Positions 1 through 10,288 of a stretch of DNA of 64,000 nt are shown here, piece after piece. This DNA is from Dipteris shenzhenensis (lineage: Eukaryota > Polypodiophyta > Polypodiopsida > Gleicheniales). The position numbers were made by a program, and so were the translations under genes. The number at the start of each line of letters is the position of its first letter. Position 1 is the stretch's first letter. The DNA lies in the NCBI GenBank assembly GCA_047967505.1, contig CM106538.1; one strand, given 5' to 3'. A model generated the notes under the pieces. The model was not told the DNA's origin and did no database searches. It saw nothing but the letters and a program-made list of their open reading frames with translations.

Positions 1-420
1 AGGAATTAGGGGTTAGGGTTTTGGGATTAGGGATTAGGGGTTAGGGTTTACGGATTAGGATTTAGGGGTTTAGGATTTAGGTTTAGGGATTAGGGTTTAG
101 GGTTTAAGAGTTAGGGTTTAGGAATTAGGGCTTTGGGATTAGGGTTTTGGGATTAGGGATTAGGGGTTAGGGTTTATGAATTAAGATTTAGGTTTAGGGA
201 TTAGGGTTTAGGGCTTAGGATTTAAGGGTTAGGGCTTAGGAATTAGGGATTAGGGTTTAGGAATTAGGGATTAGGATATAGAATTTAGGGTTTTGAGGGC
301 TAGGATTAGGATTTATGGTTTAGAAATTAGGACTTAGGGTTTAGGGATTAGGGTTTATTGTTTCGAGGGCCAAATTTAGGGTTTAGGGTTTGGAAATTGG
401 GGGTTAGGGTTTAGGGTTTA
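1..420 (+). repeat. Degenerate plant-type telomeric repeat array
   Basis: The G-rich strand reads as imperfect copies of TTTAGGG, with variants such as GATTAGGG, TTTTGGG and GAATTAGGG. Near-canonical units occur throughout and decay towards 420. The array begins at the window edge, so its full length is unknown. The G-rich strand lies on the plus strand at the left side. A left chromosome end would show CCCTAAA on this strand, so this is an interstitial or inverted array rather than a left terminus. Confidence 0.9.
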
Positions 421-472
421 ATTAATTTTTTAAACAAGATGTAGATTTCTAAATAATTAATAAAGTAGATTA

Positions 473-1411
473 TTGAGAAGAGTAGTACTAATGTTCTTTA
501 TAATGGTTGTTACAGCTTGTTTGCAAAGGAAACTCACAAAGGAGATGGCTACAAAATTTATTCCAGGGATGGAGGTGATTCTATATTGCAAAAGAGAAAA
601 GGGCACTGGAGGAGAAAAGGGCATGGTGCAACACATGCTGGACGCTTTGGAGCATCATGTTAATAGAAACTTACATTTCTTCACGGTTTAGGGTGCAATG
701 GCATGCCACAAGCATACAAAGAGTAGAATCATTCAACCAGATAGGATGAATGTGGAAGCAGAGCTTAAACCATTAATGAGAGTGTGGTGTTGTTTTAAAG
801 AGGAATGCAAATCAGTAAGAACAGTGTTCATTGACGTTTCGCCTTACACCGGTTGTGTTAATCCAACGGAAAATTGCATTTTCCCTACAAAATTTGATAT
901 AGATTGTGGTGATTCTATTTTGCTTTATGAGTTATTGCCATACCTACAAATGCTAGATGATGCAATAGATGTGCGCAATGCCATCTCTTCTAACAGATTT
1001 GGTCAAGCTCCGACTGTCGCGAAGGGCATGATATGTTCTATTATTTTCAACCAGTGATCCTTGAATTCAAAGAAAAAAACAAAGAAGTCCTCGAAAGGAT
1101 GAATGTCGAATCTCATATGTCTACTGGTAGTTCAAAAAAAGACACAGAGAAAGGTATTGCTTCACCTATAACCAAAACTAGAGTGAGAGGGACTTGTCCT
1201 ACTACAAGAAGGATGGTGCATGCTCAACATGTTACATTGAATGAAGAGAAAGAATGCATGCTAGGAAAAATTCCAAAATGGGGCCGTTGAAAGATAGTGA
1301 GGCAAAACGCTATGCTATGGTTCTTGGATGCAAGGAAAGGGGAATCACTACCGATGCTGCAAGGGCATTCTTAGCCAACTTGATTCGATTTTATTGCATA
1401 GACAACCCTTA
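473..1411 (+). pseudogene. Unrecognised broken reading frame with Cys-rich segment
   Basis: Several plus-strand ORFs follow one another (473-691, 698-1057, 1033-1290, and an open stretch at about 1279-1411). The second and third overlap in different frames around 1020-1035, so a one-base frameshift within one former gene is likely. The 698-1057 part is Cys-rich (CCFKEEC, a later C...C pair). The last part, containing KRYAMVLGCKERGI, looks like real coding sequence but ends in a stop. I do not recognise a family. Proximity to the SET and DUF7869 pieces suggests that these may be exons or relics of one former element or gene cluster. That is inference. Confidence 0.35.
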
Positions 1412-1659
1412 GTGAATTTGAGTGATCTTGTTAATTAGAGTTGCAGACACAAATGCTCAGCTAAAACATTTGTACCTTCATTCTGATTTATATTTGGACA
1501 CTATTTGGTTAGATTCAATTTGCAAAACATTATGTTTCAATTTGTTTTGTGAAAGAATTAATAGACATTGAGTTAGTACCTTGTGCAAAAAATGCTCTGC
1601 ACTTTGTGATGTGAGTTTGTATTCCTCCACTAAAAGAATGATTCTTTGATTTTAAACAT

Positions 1660-2216
1660 ATGATAGGTGTTGCAGATTGTCCTGAAAAGTTGAAGAGCTA
1701 TCTTATTACAAATTTTGATCCTACATCCAATGGTTTATGGAAACATGAATTGCCCATACCCATTGAGCACGTGCTTGAAATGAATGGCATCCATTATGAA
1801 GTAAAGAAATCAACAATACTTGGGGTAGGATATGGTCTTTTTGTACACATGAGCATCAAGAAGAAACAAGATTTGATGGTATATAATGGTCCAAAGTATG
1901 ATTATGATACTTGGAGATCTCTCCTTAAGTTTTTCCCAAGTATGAAGACTTATGGAATGTTTGAAGATCCATTCTTGAGCCATTGACAGATGTGAAATGT
2001 ATTGTGGGAGATGTATTGTATGGAAACATTGCTGGATATATAAATAGCTCAATGTATTATAAAGAAAGAACAAATGTTATATTTGTATACATCCCTAAGC
2101 TACCACCTTGGGCTCAAAAGTCACAAGGAGATTTGAGTGCCCATGGCTACATTACTATGCAAACCATAAAGGATATCTCCTTCGGAGATGAGCTACTTTG
2201 TGAGTATGAATACTAG
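1660..2216 (+). pseudogene. SET-domain protein fragment, frameshifted
   Basis: Two ORFs (1660-1986 and 1983-2216) join into one SET-like domain if a one-base frameshift near 1975 is allowed. The first contributes the N-terminal SET strands (GVGYGLFV, then a Y-N-G motif resembling the I..Y.G of SET). The second gives the C-terminal pseudoknot-like part: GYINSS in the place of the usual RFINHS, and GDELLCEYEY in the place of GEELTYDY. SET domains are lysine methyltransferases that use S-adenosylmethionine. Here the NHS signature is changed to NSS, the frame is broken and there is no clear start, so function is unlikely unless an unseen splice repairs it. Recognition of the fold is by motif only. 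Confidence 0.55.
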
Positions 2217-3036
2217 TATGGAATTGTTAATGATTGTGTTAAACGATGTGGTGCAAAATTTAGTTGCAAAATTGGCTATGTGTCAATGGTTTTGATTATA
2301 TTTAGCACAAGAAAGCAATTTAAAAAAAGGTTTTTATCAAGACCATGTCTCTGAGTTTCATGAGCTCTATTGTTATGGAGAATTTCACGAGCTCTATTGT
2401 GATGGAACGGTGTTTTTGAACACCACATTTATATGATGGATGTCAAATCTCTACCATAATCCTATTGCATATGTCAATACTGCAATTTATCAACATAGAA
2501 ACATATGCATTTGGCATTAATTTGATACATCTAATATACCAAATAAAAATTGACAGTTGTTGCAAGTTTAATTTTGTTTTTGAATACCACATTTATATGA
2601 TGGATGTCAAAGCTCTATAATAATCCTATTGCATATATCAATACTGCAATTTAATCTACTCCAATGAATCTTCCTAACGCAACATCTATAAATTGGCTTT
2701 TGTTTGTGGTTTCGATGCATATGAAACAACAAACATCTTTCTTTCACTAGCAAATCAACAAATGTTTTGGCCATGGGGCCATGTTCACATCTATTAAGGC
2801 CTTTTGCCATAGCAACATACGGAAGCTTGTTGCTTGGGTTCCAGGAATTGGGAAAGTATTGTGCATGGTCGAGTCTCCCCCAACATAATTGAAACTTGGG
2901 TCCTCAATGGAGCTAATGTTTCAATAAAAAACATCAAATTTTACTTTTGAAGTGACTATATTTTATTTCATGGGAATTGGGATTTTCCCAAATTCTCTAA
3001 TATAGTGTTCAAATGAGTACATTTGTGTTATTGTAG
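2217..3036 (+). other. Non-coding gap or intron upstream of the DUF7869 exon
   Basis: No supported ORF. It contains an imperfect direct repeat of about 80 bp (2413-2492 and 2577-2656, 164 bp apart). It ends in TTATTGTAG, a good splice acceptor immediately before the conserved DGMDQ start of the next exon, so at least the right part is probably an intron. Confidence 0.45.
2413..2656. repeat. Imperfect direct repeat pair, about 80 bp units
   Basis: Both units share CACATTTATATGATGGATGTC followed by AATCCTATTGCATAT and ATACTGCAATTTA, with a few substitutions. They are separated by about 84 bp of unrelated AT-rich sequence. Confidence 0.75.
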
Positions 3037-4482
3037 ATGGTATGGATCAAAATACGACAACATTACCTCGATTCGTTAACACTGCACCTAAGCTACAACG
3101 AAAATACTTTTTAAAGACACATCTATGTAGAGTGTTAGTGCATGGATTTAAGTTTTTTGCAGACATATGGATTGATTCCTTGCATCTACATGACAGCAAT
3201 CAAGTTGTGACATCCGTTATGACGGCAATTCACAATGTACATGCAGAAAAAGGTCGCCTACCAGCAACTTTGAGAGTACAAGCAGACAATGGTGGACGAG
3301 AGAATAAGAATGTACTCTTTTTTGCATTTTGCTCAATGCTAATCGCTCATAGAATCTTCAATGATATTGAACTTGGGTTTTTGTTGGTTGGGCACACACA
3401 TGAGGATATCAATCAGGTATTTAGCACGGTTTCAAGAGAACTAAAACACAAGGACATGGAGACGATGGATGACTTGATAAGAAAATGTGGGAGGCAAGTT
3501 GGTGCCGTAAGGAAGGAACAGTATGCTCAATGGTTGAGAGGATGTATGATTGGAAGAGCTTTATTCTACCTTTCATACAAAAAGGTGGTGATGCCCTGAT
3601 AGGTCATAGTGCTCCACACTATTTTCGCTTTTTCTTAAAGGATGAAAAACTAGTGATGCAGTGGCAACACTATTCTCTTGATACAAAATGGGAACCTGAA
3701 GAACCTTACTCTCTCTTAACTTCAATCCCGAGCAAAGAAATGCATCCAACATGGGCTCCTATAAAAGAATTCAGCGAGAAATCCAAAGGTGAAATAGAAG
3801 GCTTAAAAGTTTTTATTACATACAAAGAGGAAATGCTCGGGAGATTTCCTGATTGGAAGCCCTCTTGGAAGGAGCACACTACTATTGTAATTAGCAAGAC
3901 CTACCAATTGATAAAGGACCTTGCAAAAATGCGAGAAGATGATATTAAGGCAGAATGGCCTTTATTTTGGCCAAATGTTGGTAACAACTTGTGCCCAGCA
4001 TGTGGTCTCTTTGAAAATGAGTTTAAATCGCTACTCCCACGTCCATATTGTGGACCCAAGAAGAGAGAGTTTATGCCAAAAATAGACATAGACATCCATT
4101 GTTTTGTTTCAGTTCAACTATCGGATGATGAACATGAGAACGTGAAGTTTTGGGTTGCGAAAGTAGTTGGCATGAGCATGGATGACCGGGGGAGAGCTAC
4201 AACATTTACAGCGGTATGGTATGAGCCAAGGGGTAGGAAGGAGAACCAGGATAACAATACATCGTATAGTAGTTGTCTGAAAAAGGAATGGGTCCCAAAC
4301 CATGATGCAATTTCAAAACTTTCCACAGAGACAATCATAGTATCTTGGAAATCAAGGTCAAAGAAAACAAAGAAGCACATGGGGTATGATGTAGAAGACA
4401 AAATAAAATTACCACAACCAATTATTTCGCACAATATAGAGTTCATAAAGATGCTTGCCCAGGAGGAAGTAGAAGGAGATAG
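3037..4482 (+). pseudogene. DUF7869-type protein gene, frameshifted and cut by a copia insertion
   Basis: The exon opens after a splice acceptor at 3035-3036 and reads DGMDQ, then the family hallmarks QADNGGRENKN (about 3280-3312) and GHTHEDINQVFS (about 3388-3425), then GHSAPHYFRF (about 3603-3632). A later segment, FWVAKVVGM with a WYEP motif at about 4150-4230, resembles the small C-terminal domain often seen in these proteins. The family is of unknown function. Its spaced acidic residues recall RNase H-fold transposases, but that is my inference. Two ORFs (from 3042 and from 3485) overlap, and the conserved sequence switches frame near 3540, so there is one frameshift. At 4483 a copia LTR enters. 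Across the empty site the frame would reach a stop at 10665-10667, giving a tail only a few residues longer. Confidence 0.65.
4478..4482. repeat. Target-site duplication GATAG of copia A1 (left)
   Basis: GATAG directly precedes the left LTR and is repeated at 10641-10645 directly after the right LTR. A 5-bp duplication is standard for Ty1/copia integration. Confidence 0.9.
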
Positions 4483-4835
4483 TGTGAAGATAGTGGGAGA
4501 GAAGGAAGGATTCTCACTTGTGGCTTTCTCACATACACAATGGGAGAATACACACAAAGGTGGAGGCTGAAAACAGTTTTCCTCTTCTTAGTTGTAAAAG
4601 CCAAAAGAACTCTAGTACAAACAAATAGAAGAACCCTATATGTGGGTCTCAAACCAAACTCAGCTAACTAAGGTGGCATACTAACTGAGCCACAAACTAG
4701 AGTACATAAGGATAGCTGTCATCCCAGCTATTATTCATGGGCGGTGTACCAACCGCATCTGCAGCTAACAAGTCGGTGACATAAATGCACAACGGTCACC
4801 CTGGCATATCACAAGTGGAGCTCGATATCTCAACA
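4483..4835 (-). repeat. 3' LTR of copia A1
   Basis: 353 bp. On the minus strand it begins TGTTGAGATATC and ends CTTCACA, giving TG...CA termini. It matches 10289-10640 almost throughout and also matches the truncated LTR at 57390-57661. Confidence 0.93.
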
Positions 4836-6000
4836 CTCCCCCTCGAGATCAATCCCAATTCCTGCACACCAAGCAGGTCTCTGAATTTGCGCAGCTTCTC
4901 TGCACCCAATGCCTTCGTGAATGTCAGCTACCTGATCCTTTGTGCTGACATAAACTAGATCAATAAAACCTACTAGAACCTTCTCCCGCACATAGTGATA
5001 ATGCACCTCAATGTGCTTTGTTCTAGCATGATAGACTGGGTCATTTGCCAAGTGTATACTGCTCATGTTGTCACAATAAATGACAACTGGCCCATTTGTA
5101 GACTGATGCATATCATAAAGTAGCTTATACAACCAAGATACCTCATATGCAGCAATTGCTGCACCCATGTACTCAGCCTCTGTGCTCGACAAGGCAACTG
5201 TAGGTTGTTTCTTGCTGCTCCAAGTGACTACAGCACTCCCAAAAGAGAACACATATCCACTGGTAGATCGTCTATCAGAAATACTACCAGCCCAATCAGC
5301 ATCAGTGTATCCATGCAATTGTATCTGAACCCCAGTCTCATAAAATAGTCCATACTGCAAGGTGGACTTCACATACCTGAGTATGCGTCTAGCCACATCC
5401 AAATGCGGTTTCCTTGGAGCCTGCATAAACTGACTTACCAATCCAACAGCATAGCTCAAATCTGGTTTGGTAATAGTCATATAAATCAAACTTCCTACTA
5501 TGCGTCTGTACATAGTAGGGTCTTCCAGAAGCTCACATGCATCTGCGCTCAGTTTCACATTCTGCTCCAAAGGAACTGAAATAGGCTTACAGCCTGTCAT
5601 CCTATATTTGGACAGCATGTCCAATCCATACTGCCTTTGCAAGAGCCGTATCCCACTTGGTGATCTAATCACCTCAATGCCCAAGAAATAACGCAGCTCT
5701 CCCAAATCCTTCATCTCAAACTTCTGCTTCAATAGCATTTTCACATGAAGGATATCTTCATCACTATCACCTGTGATGATCAAATCATCAACATAAATGA
5801 CAAGCAGCATAATACCTTTCTCTGTTTTTCTCACATAAAGTGAGAAATCTGCCTTGGAAATCTGAAAGGCAATAGTGACAAGATACTGTCATATCTTGTC
5901 AGACCATGCTCTAGGTCTTGCTTCAAGCCATACAAGGCTTTCTTCAACCTGCAAACAAACTCAGGATGAACAGCATGAACATAATCTAGTGGCTGCTCCA
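4836..6000 (-). pseudogene. copia pol 3' part: reverse transcriptase C-terminus and RNase H (A1)
   Basis: The minus-strand frame is largely open from about 5834 down to the LTR. It includes the reverse-transcriptase catalytic motif YVDDL (about 5780-5795), the copia signature FEMKDLGELRYFLGIEV (about 5680-5730), and RNase H motifs TDADWAGS, SSTEAEY, CDN and HARTKHIEVHYHYVRE. A second ORF, 5831-6031, carries the preceding KKALYGLK block in another frame, so a frameshift lies near 5835-5900. The 5' part of the same reverse transcriptase lies on the far side of the nested element, at 8826-9127. The extreme C-terminus is altered near 4900. Confidence 0.9.
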
Positions 6001-6005
6001 TAAAG
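6001..6005. repeat. Target-site duplication TAAAG of the nested non-coding LTR element
   Basis: TAAAG precedes the LTR at 6006 and recurs at 8821-8825 immediately after the second LTR. Confidence 0.9.
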
Positions 6006-6338
6006 TGTTGTGAATATGGTGCCATGAGCACATAGATTAAAGGCTAAGGTATGGTATAGGAAAGAATTAAAGTAGCCACCCTAGGATGTGGACTACATGA
6101 TGTGGAGATGTGGATCAAGGACATCCACAAGGAGAGATGTGGATCAGAGGATCCCACAGATGTTGACTATTCTAAGGGCACTCTCTATATCAGAGGCCTA
6201 TCATGTATTGTTGAACACACATTGCAAGAGATATAGATTTGCTATCTCCCTCTCATGTCTTATTTAGTGTGCTTTGAGCCTCCTTAGTTCTTTCACTGAT
6301 CTTGTGTGCACTAGGCTAGAACGACCTGCACCTTGTCA
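6006..6338 (+). repeat. 5' LTR of the nested non-coding element
   Basis: 333 bp, starting TGTTGTGAATATGG and ending CACCTTGTCA, with TG...CA termini. It is followed at once by TGGTATCAGAGC. Confidence 0.93.
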
Positions 6339-6350
6339 TGGTATCAGAGC
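6339..6350 (+). other. Primer binding site (tRNA-iMet type), nested element
   Basis: TGGTATCAGAGC, the usual plant copia primer site complementary to the 3' end of initiator Met tRNA, begins at the base after the left LTR. Confidence 0.9.
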
Positions 6351-8307
6351 TTAGGTCTAGTCTCCTAAGGCACACCTTAGGAAGCTTATGTTTTCTTCTA
6401 AGTTAGTTCTAGTTTTAGATTGAGAGTTATCTTCCCTGGCGGAGAGAATTTCAGTTTGTTTTAGGGAAGTTCCACTCATTGAGAGAGCTTGAGAGCTATT
6501 TAACTCTGTTCTTTGAGAGAGAGAGAGACAAGGGAGAGTCTCTTTTGTATATTGTGCATGTTTTTTGGTTTCAAGGATTTTAGTTTCTTCTGTGAGTAAG
6601 AGCGATCTCCTTAGAGCCTTGCATCAAGCTCTCCATCTACAAGCGGCTGCTTGTGTGAACTTGCACCATCAGGTTGCCGGGAACTTCCATAAGTTAGCAG
6701 CCCCCATGATTCTCAAAATTTGGAGATAGTAGCTCTGAATAGTAGTCTGCGTATTAAGGCTCGGTTTGGTCAAACTCCTTCAAGACAAGCACAACCGTGG
6801 ACAGGATTACACTCGACCTCTTCCAGAATCTCGATCTCTGATTAGAAGAACCAACCTGCGCATACAACCATCTCCTGCTGGCTCCTACTTGACCTGTTCC
6901 ACATCCAACGAGCTCACGAACTGTAGTGAACATCCAGAACCATCTTCTTCACAGGCGGCTCTCTCTAACCACAAGCTCGACTCGAGCTCCTGAACAACCG
7001 GTTTCCATGCAAGCTTCCTCCTCTACTGAATGATGCTCCCCTCCAACAAGTGCAGTTCCAACTCCTTATCAAGCATCTCCATTACACTGCATATGATTCC
7101 ATTTTAAGCACCGACGCTCGCGTCAGAGTGAGACGAATAGCCTTGTCTACTAGTCGTCTGAATAGGCATCTTCACAATGCTCCAACTAGTCGCTGCCTAT
7201 GACCAACAGCACGGGATTGCCAACTTCTCCAAAGGCCAGCAGCAGCAACCAAAACTCTACATCTCCATCAACGAACCTTCCATCAACGAGCCAGCCAGTG
7301 GCTTCTCCATAATGCCTGTAATGGATGGGCTTCAGACGACACGCTCCAGCCTCAGCGAGGACAACACGCTCTCTGTGTTTCTCCACAATAGAAGACCTGT
7401 AGCAAGCGCATCACTAACGAGAACGGCTCTCCATTAGCCACCAAGCTGCACCAAATTAAGCAAGCAACCACCGACTGCAATGCAACCAACTTCCGTGACC
7501 CGACGGTGGGAGGGGGAGTGTAGAGAGGATTTTCAAACGACAACGGATGAATTTTGGGTGTGAAAGCATCTCTTTGCAACTTCCTCTATGAGCTTGCACC
7601 CGCCCGCCTTCCATCACATGACCTTCAGCAGCCCACCGTCACAGAGAAAGCTTCAAACCTTCTCTTTCTTCTCCTAAGGTTAGACCATAGAAAATTGCCA
7701 TGTGGCAGATAATAACTAACCAGGGTTAGTTAGAAGCACCCTTGGTTAAATGTGGAGTCACTAGGGTTAGTTCAACCCTGGTCAAGTAACTGTGGTAAAG
7801 ATTAACCATGGTTAGGTTTAGGATAAGGATTGGTTAATATGCCACATCATCTACAGTGCCACCTAAGCACAGTTTGTAAGCAGCATGTGAATCCCTGTGC
7901 CACATCATCAAGGCCCCCTCTTCTTCACAGAATCTTTGCAAGCCATAACTTGCAATCTAGGAAGAATTTGCACACGCTCCAAAAAGCAAAAGTGATCATT
8001 TTTTTGAGCTCTATGTGCCTATCAAGTCAGAATCATTGTGTGCAATTTGGCACTGCCAATATTGAAAGAAATCAATTGGTAAGACCTTTGCAACAAATGG
8101 AAAAGCGATGCATGAATGCAAAAAGCATGCCAAAAGCATAAGTGCATGAGATGCCCATAGCACGGAAAATGGCATGCACACATAAAGCATTAAGGCACAT
8201 GGAAGAACAAAGCATTATGCATCAAGCTACATCAAGCAAAGAAGACAACAACATCGACAACATGAATTGAGATGCAACAACCTTGCCACCTTTCAGCCCA
8301 TATGTTT

Positions 8308-8487
8308 GTAAATCAAACCTGACCACCTGAGAGTAGCCATGTAAGCACCCAGGGGAGGTATTGACATATGTAAAAGCCACATCTGACCACCTTAACTAGC
8401 AATGTATGCACTAAGGGGAGGTGATGGATTTGTAACTCACATTTGACCACCTTGCAGTAGCCAATGCATTATGGCACCAAGGGAAGG
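8308..8487 (+). repeat. Three imperfect copies of the PPT-proximal segment
   Basis: Three units of about 60-65 bp each contain GACCACCT, then a TAGC.ATG.A motif, then a purine run (CAGGGGAGG, AAGGGGAGG, AAGGGAAGG). Only the last purine run abuts the LTR and serves as the likely polypurine tract. The first two look like amplified decoys or relics of slippage. Confidence 0.75.
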
Positions 8488-8820
8488 TGTTGTGAATATG
8501 GTGCCATGAGCACATAGATTAAAGGCTAAGGTATGGTATAGGAAAGAATTAAAGTAGCCACCCTAGGATGTGGACTACATGATGTGGAGATGTGGATCAA
8601 GGACATCCACAAGGAGAGATGTGGATCAGAGGATCCCACAGATGTTGACTATTCTAAGGGCACTCTCTATATCAGAGGCCTATCATGTATTGTTGAACAC
8701 ACATTGCAAGAGATATAGATTTGCTATCTCCCTCTCATGTCTTATTTAGTGTGCTTTGAGCCTCCTTAGTTCTTTCACTGATCTTGTGTGCACTAGGCTA
8801 GAACGACCCGCACCTTGTCA
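8488..8820 (+). repeat. 3' LTR of the nested non-coding element
   Basis: 333 bp, matching 6006-6338 with one visible difference. TAAAG follows at 8821-8825. Confidence 0.93.
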
Positions 8821-8825
8821 TAAAG

Positions 8826-9127
8826 ACCTCTTCTTGCAAATCACCATGCAAGAAGGCATTCTTTACATCCATCTGATCTAAAGACCATCCCTTTGATGCA
8901 GCCATAGCAATGATTGCTCTTACGGTTGCCATCCTTGCAGCCAGACTGAATGTTTCTTCATAATCAATGCCATATGTCTCTGCATACCCCTTGACAACTA
9001 ATCTTGCCTTGTATTTGTTCACAGAACCATCTGTATTGTGCTTCATCTTATAAACCCACTTACAGCCAATTGCATTCTTGTCTTTAGGCAAAGGCACCAA
9101 TTCCCATGTAGCATTTGCTTCCAACAC
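8826..9127 (-). pseudogene. copia pol 5' part: reverse transcriptase N-terminal block (A1)
   Basis: The minus-strand frame 8798-9235 carries [26 protein letters not shown] and [13 protein letters not shown], the opening motifs of copia reverse transcriptase. It is cut at 8825 by the nested element, so the reading frame runs into foreign LTR sequence. On its upstream side it is fused directly to the gag tail because protease and integrase are deleted. Confidence 0.9.
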
Positions 9128-9821
9128 ATCCACGGCCTCCAGATCTGCCTCCTCTACCTCTGCCTCTACCTCTTCCAGCATTTGAGTAGAAGATAGTTTC
9201 TTTTGAAGTTCCTCTTGAAGAAGATGCACCACCATTTCTCTGCTCCTCAGAAATTAGGAGAGCAATCAACTCCTCAAAATCAGGAAATTTTTCATGGACG
9301 GCAATGGATGTCCGGAACTATGCATAATCCTTTCCTAGACCATTCAAGGTAACAGAAACTAAATCATCATCTTCCACTGGTGACCCAATGGAAGCAAGTG
9401 CATCTGCAATCTTCTTCACCTTCATGTGGTAGTCATTGATGCTCATATTTTCTCTCTGCACATTGTGCACCTCCTGCTTGAGCTGCATTTTCCTGGCTTG
9501 CGTATTTGTGCTGTACATTTTTGCCAAAGTATCCCATGCCTCCTTTGGCGTACTTGCATCTTGAATATGCACAATCATAGAATCTAAAATACTGATAGAC
9601 AGCCAGTACATAACTTTTCTGGCTCTCTCATGCCATCCTTTAAATGCCTGCATTTCCTGTTGATTGGGAACATTAGGAAGAACTGGTTCTTCTTCATTTC
9701 CTATAATGAACTCCCAATAGCCTTTTCCCATAAGGAAATTCGTCATTCTAAAGTTCCATGCTTGGAAGTTAATCTTGTCAAGCTTTTCAGTGACAATCTA
9801 TGAAAGAGAATCAGATGCCAT
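9128..9821 (-). pseudogene. copia gag (A1)
   Basis: The start codon is at 9821-9819 on the minus strand (MASDSLS), followed at once by an in-frame TAG. The UBN2-type gag region continues open through GYWEF, KEAWDTLAKMY and NDYHMKVKKIADAL to a stop near 9318. Another frame then continues with [14 protein letters not shown] and a Gly/Arg-rich tail, GRGRGRGG. The zinc knuckle is absent, lost with the protease-integrase deletion. The homologous gag at 56100-56861 has His in place of the first stop. Confidence 0.88.
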
Positions 9822-10276
9822 TATAGAACACTACAAAAAACACAGCTTCTGCCTCACAAGGGCAAATCTGCAAAACTGACGAAAGTGGTATTTGACCACA
9901 CAGTCACTTCCTAGTGACGATTTTGCATCAACAGGCAATAAGGATGATTTTGTAACTCCCAATATCTCTGCATAGAGTCATACCATGCAATTTCTTTAGC
10001 AACTTTTCACCGACCTACAGAATAGTGGTCGCATAGCAAAAACAAGGCTTTTTTCTCAGTGCTTGTGGAGAACTTCCGCCTCCAAAATGGGCCCCGTAGC
10101 ATATACTACCCTCTTGCCACACCGCAAAGGGCGTCTCAATGAGACAATGCACTCTTGCACTTTCCGGCTGTGCTACCTGCAGAGATTTGCTCCTCGAAAA
10201 AGGAAAGCAACATTGGTCCTCTTACCAGGACACCGCGAACTTGGTTTGCTTTCTTGAGCTCCTTACCACGAACCAG

Positions 10277-10288
10277 GCTCTGATACCA
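10277..10288 (-). other. Primer binding site (tRNA-iMet type), copia A1
   Basis: On the minus strand TGGTATCAGAGC follows the 5' LTR immediately. Confidence 0.9.

Larger units (their letters stand above)
6006..8820 (+). mobile_element. Young non-autonomous LTR element (LARD/TRIM-like) nested in copia A1
   Basis: 2,815 bp with two 333-bp LTRs that differ at a single position by eye (a T/C ten bases before the 3' end). It has a TAAAG target duplication, a tRNA-iMet primer site directly after the left LTR and a purine tract directly before the right one. The interior (6351-8478) has only short ORFs (for example 6766-6993 and 7177-7437) with no gag, protease, integrase or reverse-transcriptase motifs. 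It must therefore have moved using proteins from another copia element. A second PPT-like tract, GGTGGGAGGGGGAG, lies at about 7505-7518 inside the element and may be a scar of an older 3' end. The near-identity of the LTRs makes this the youngest datable insertion seen here. Confidence 0.9.

Noticed and set aside
1-420. A real chromosome end at the left edge
   Set aside because: The G-rich repeat is on the wrong strand for a left terminus, and the units are heavily mutated.
7680-7830. Palindromic regulatory site around TAACCATGGTTA
   Set aside because: AACC/GGTT phrases recur loosely, but no consistent spacing or known site could be supported.
8308-8487. CRISPR-like array
   Set aside because: There are only three imperfect units with diverged repeats, in a plant retroelement next to its LTR.
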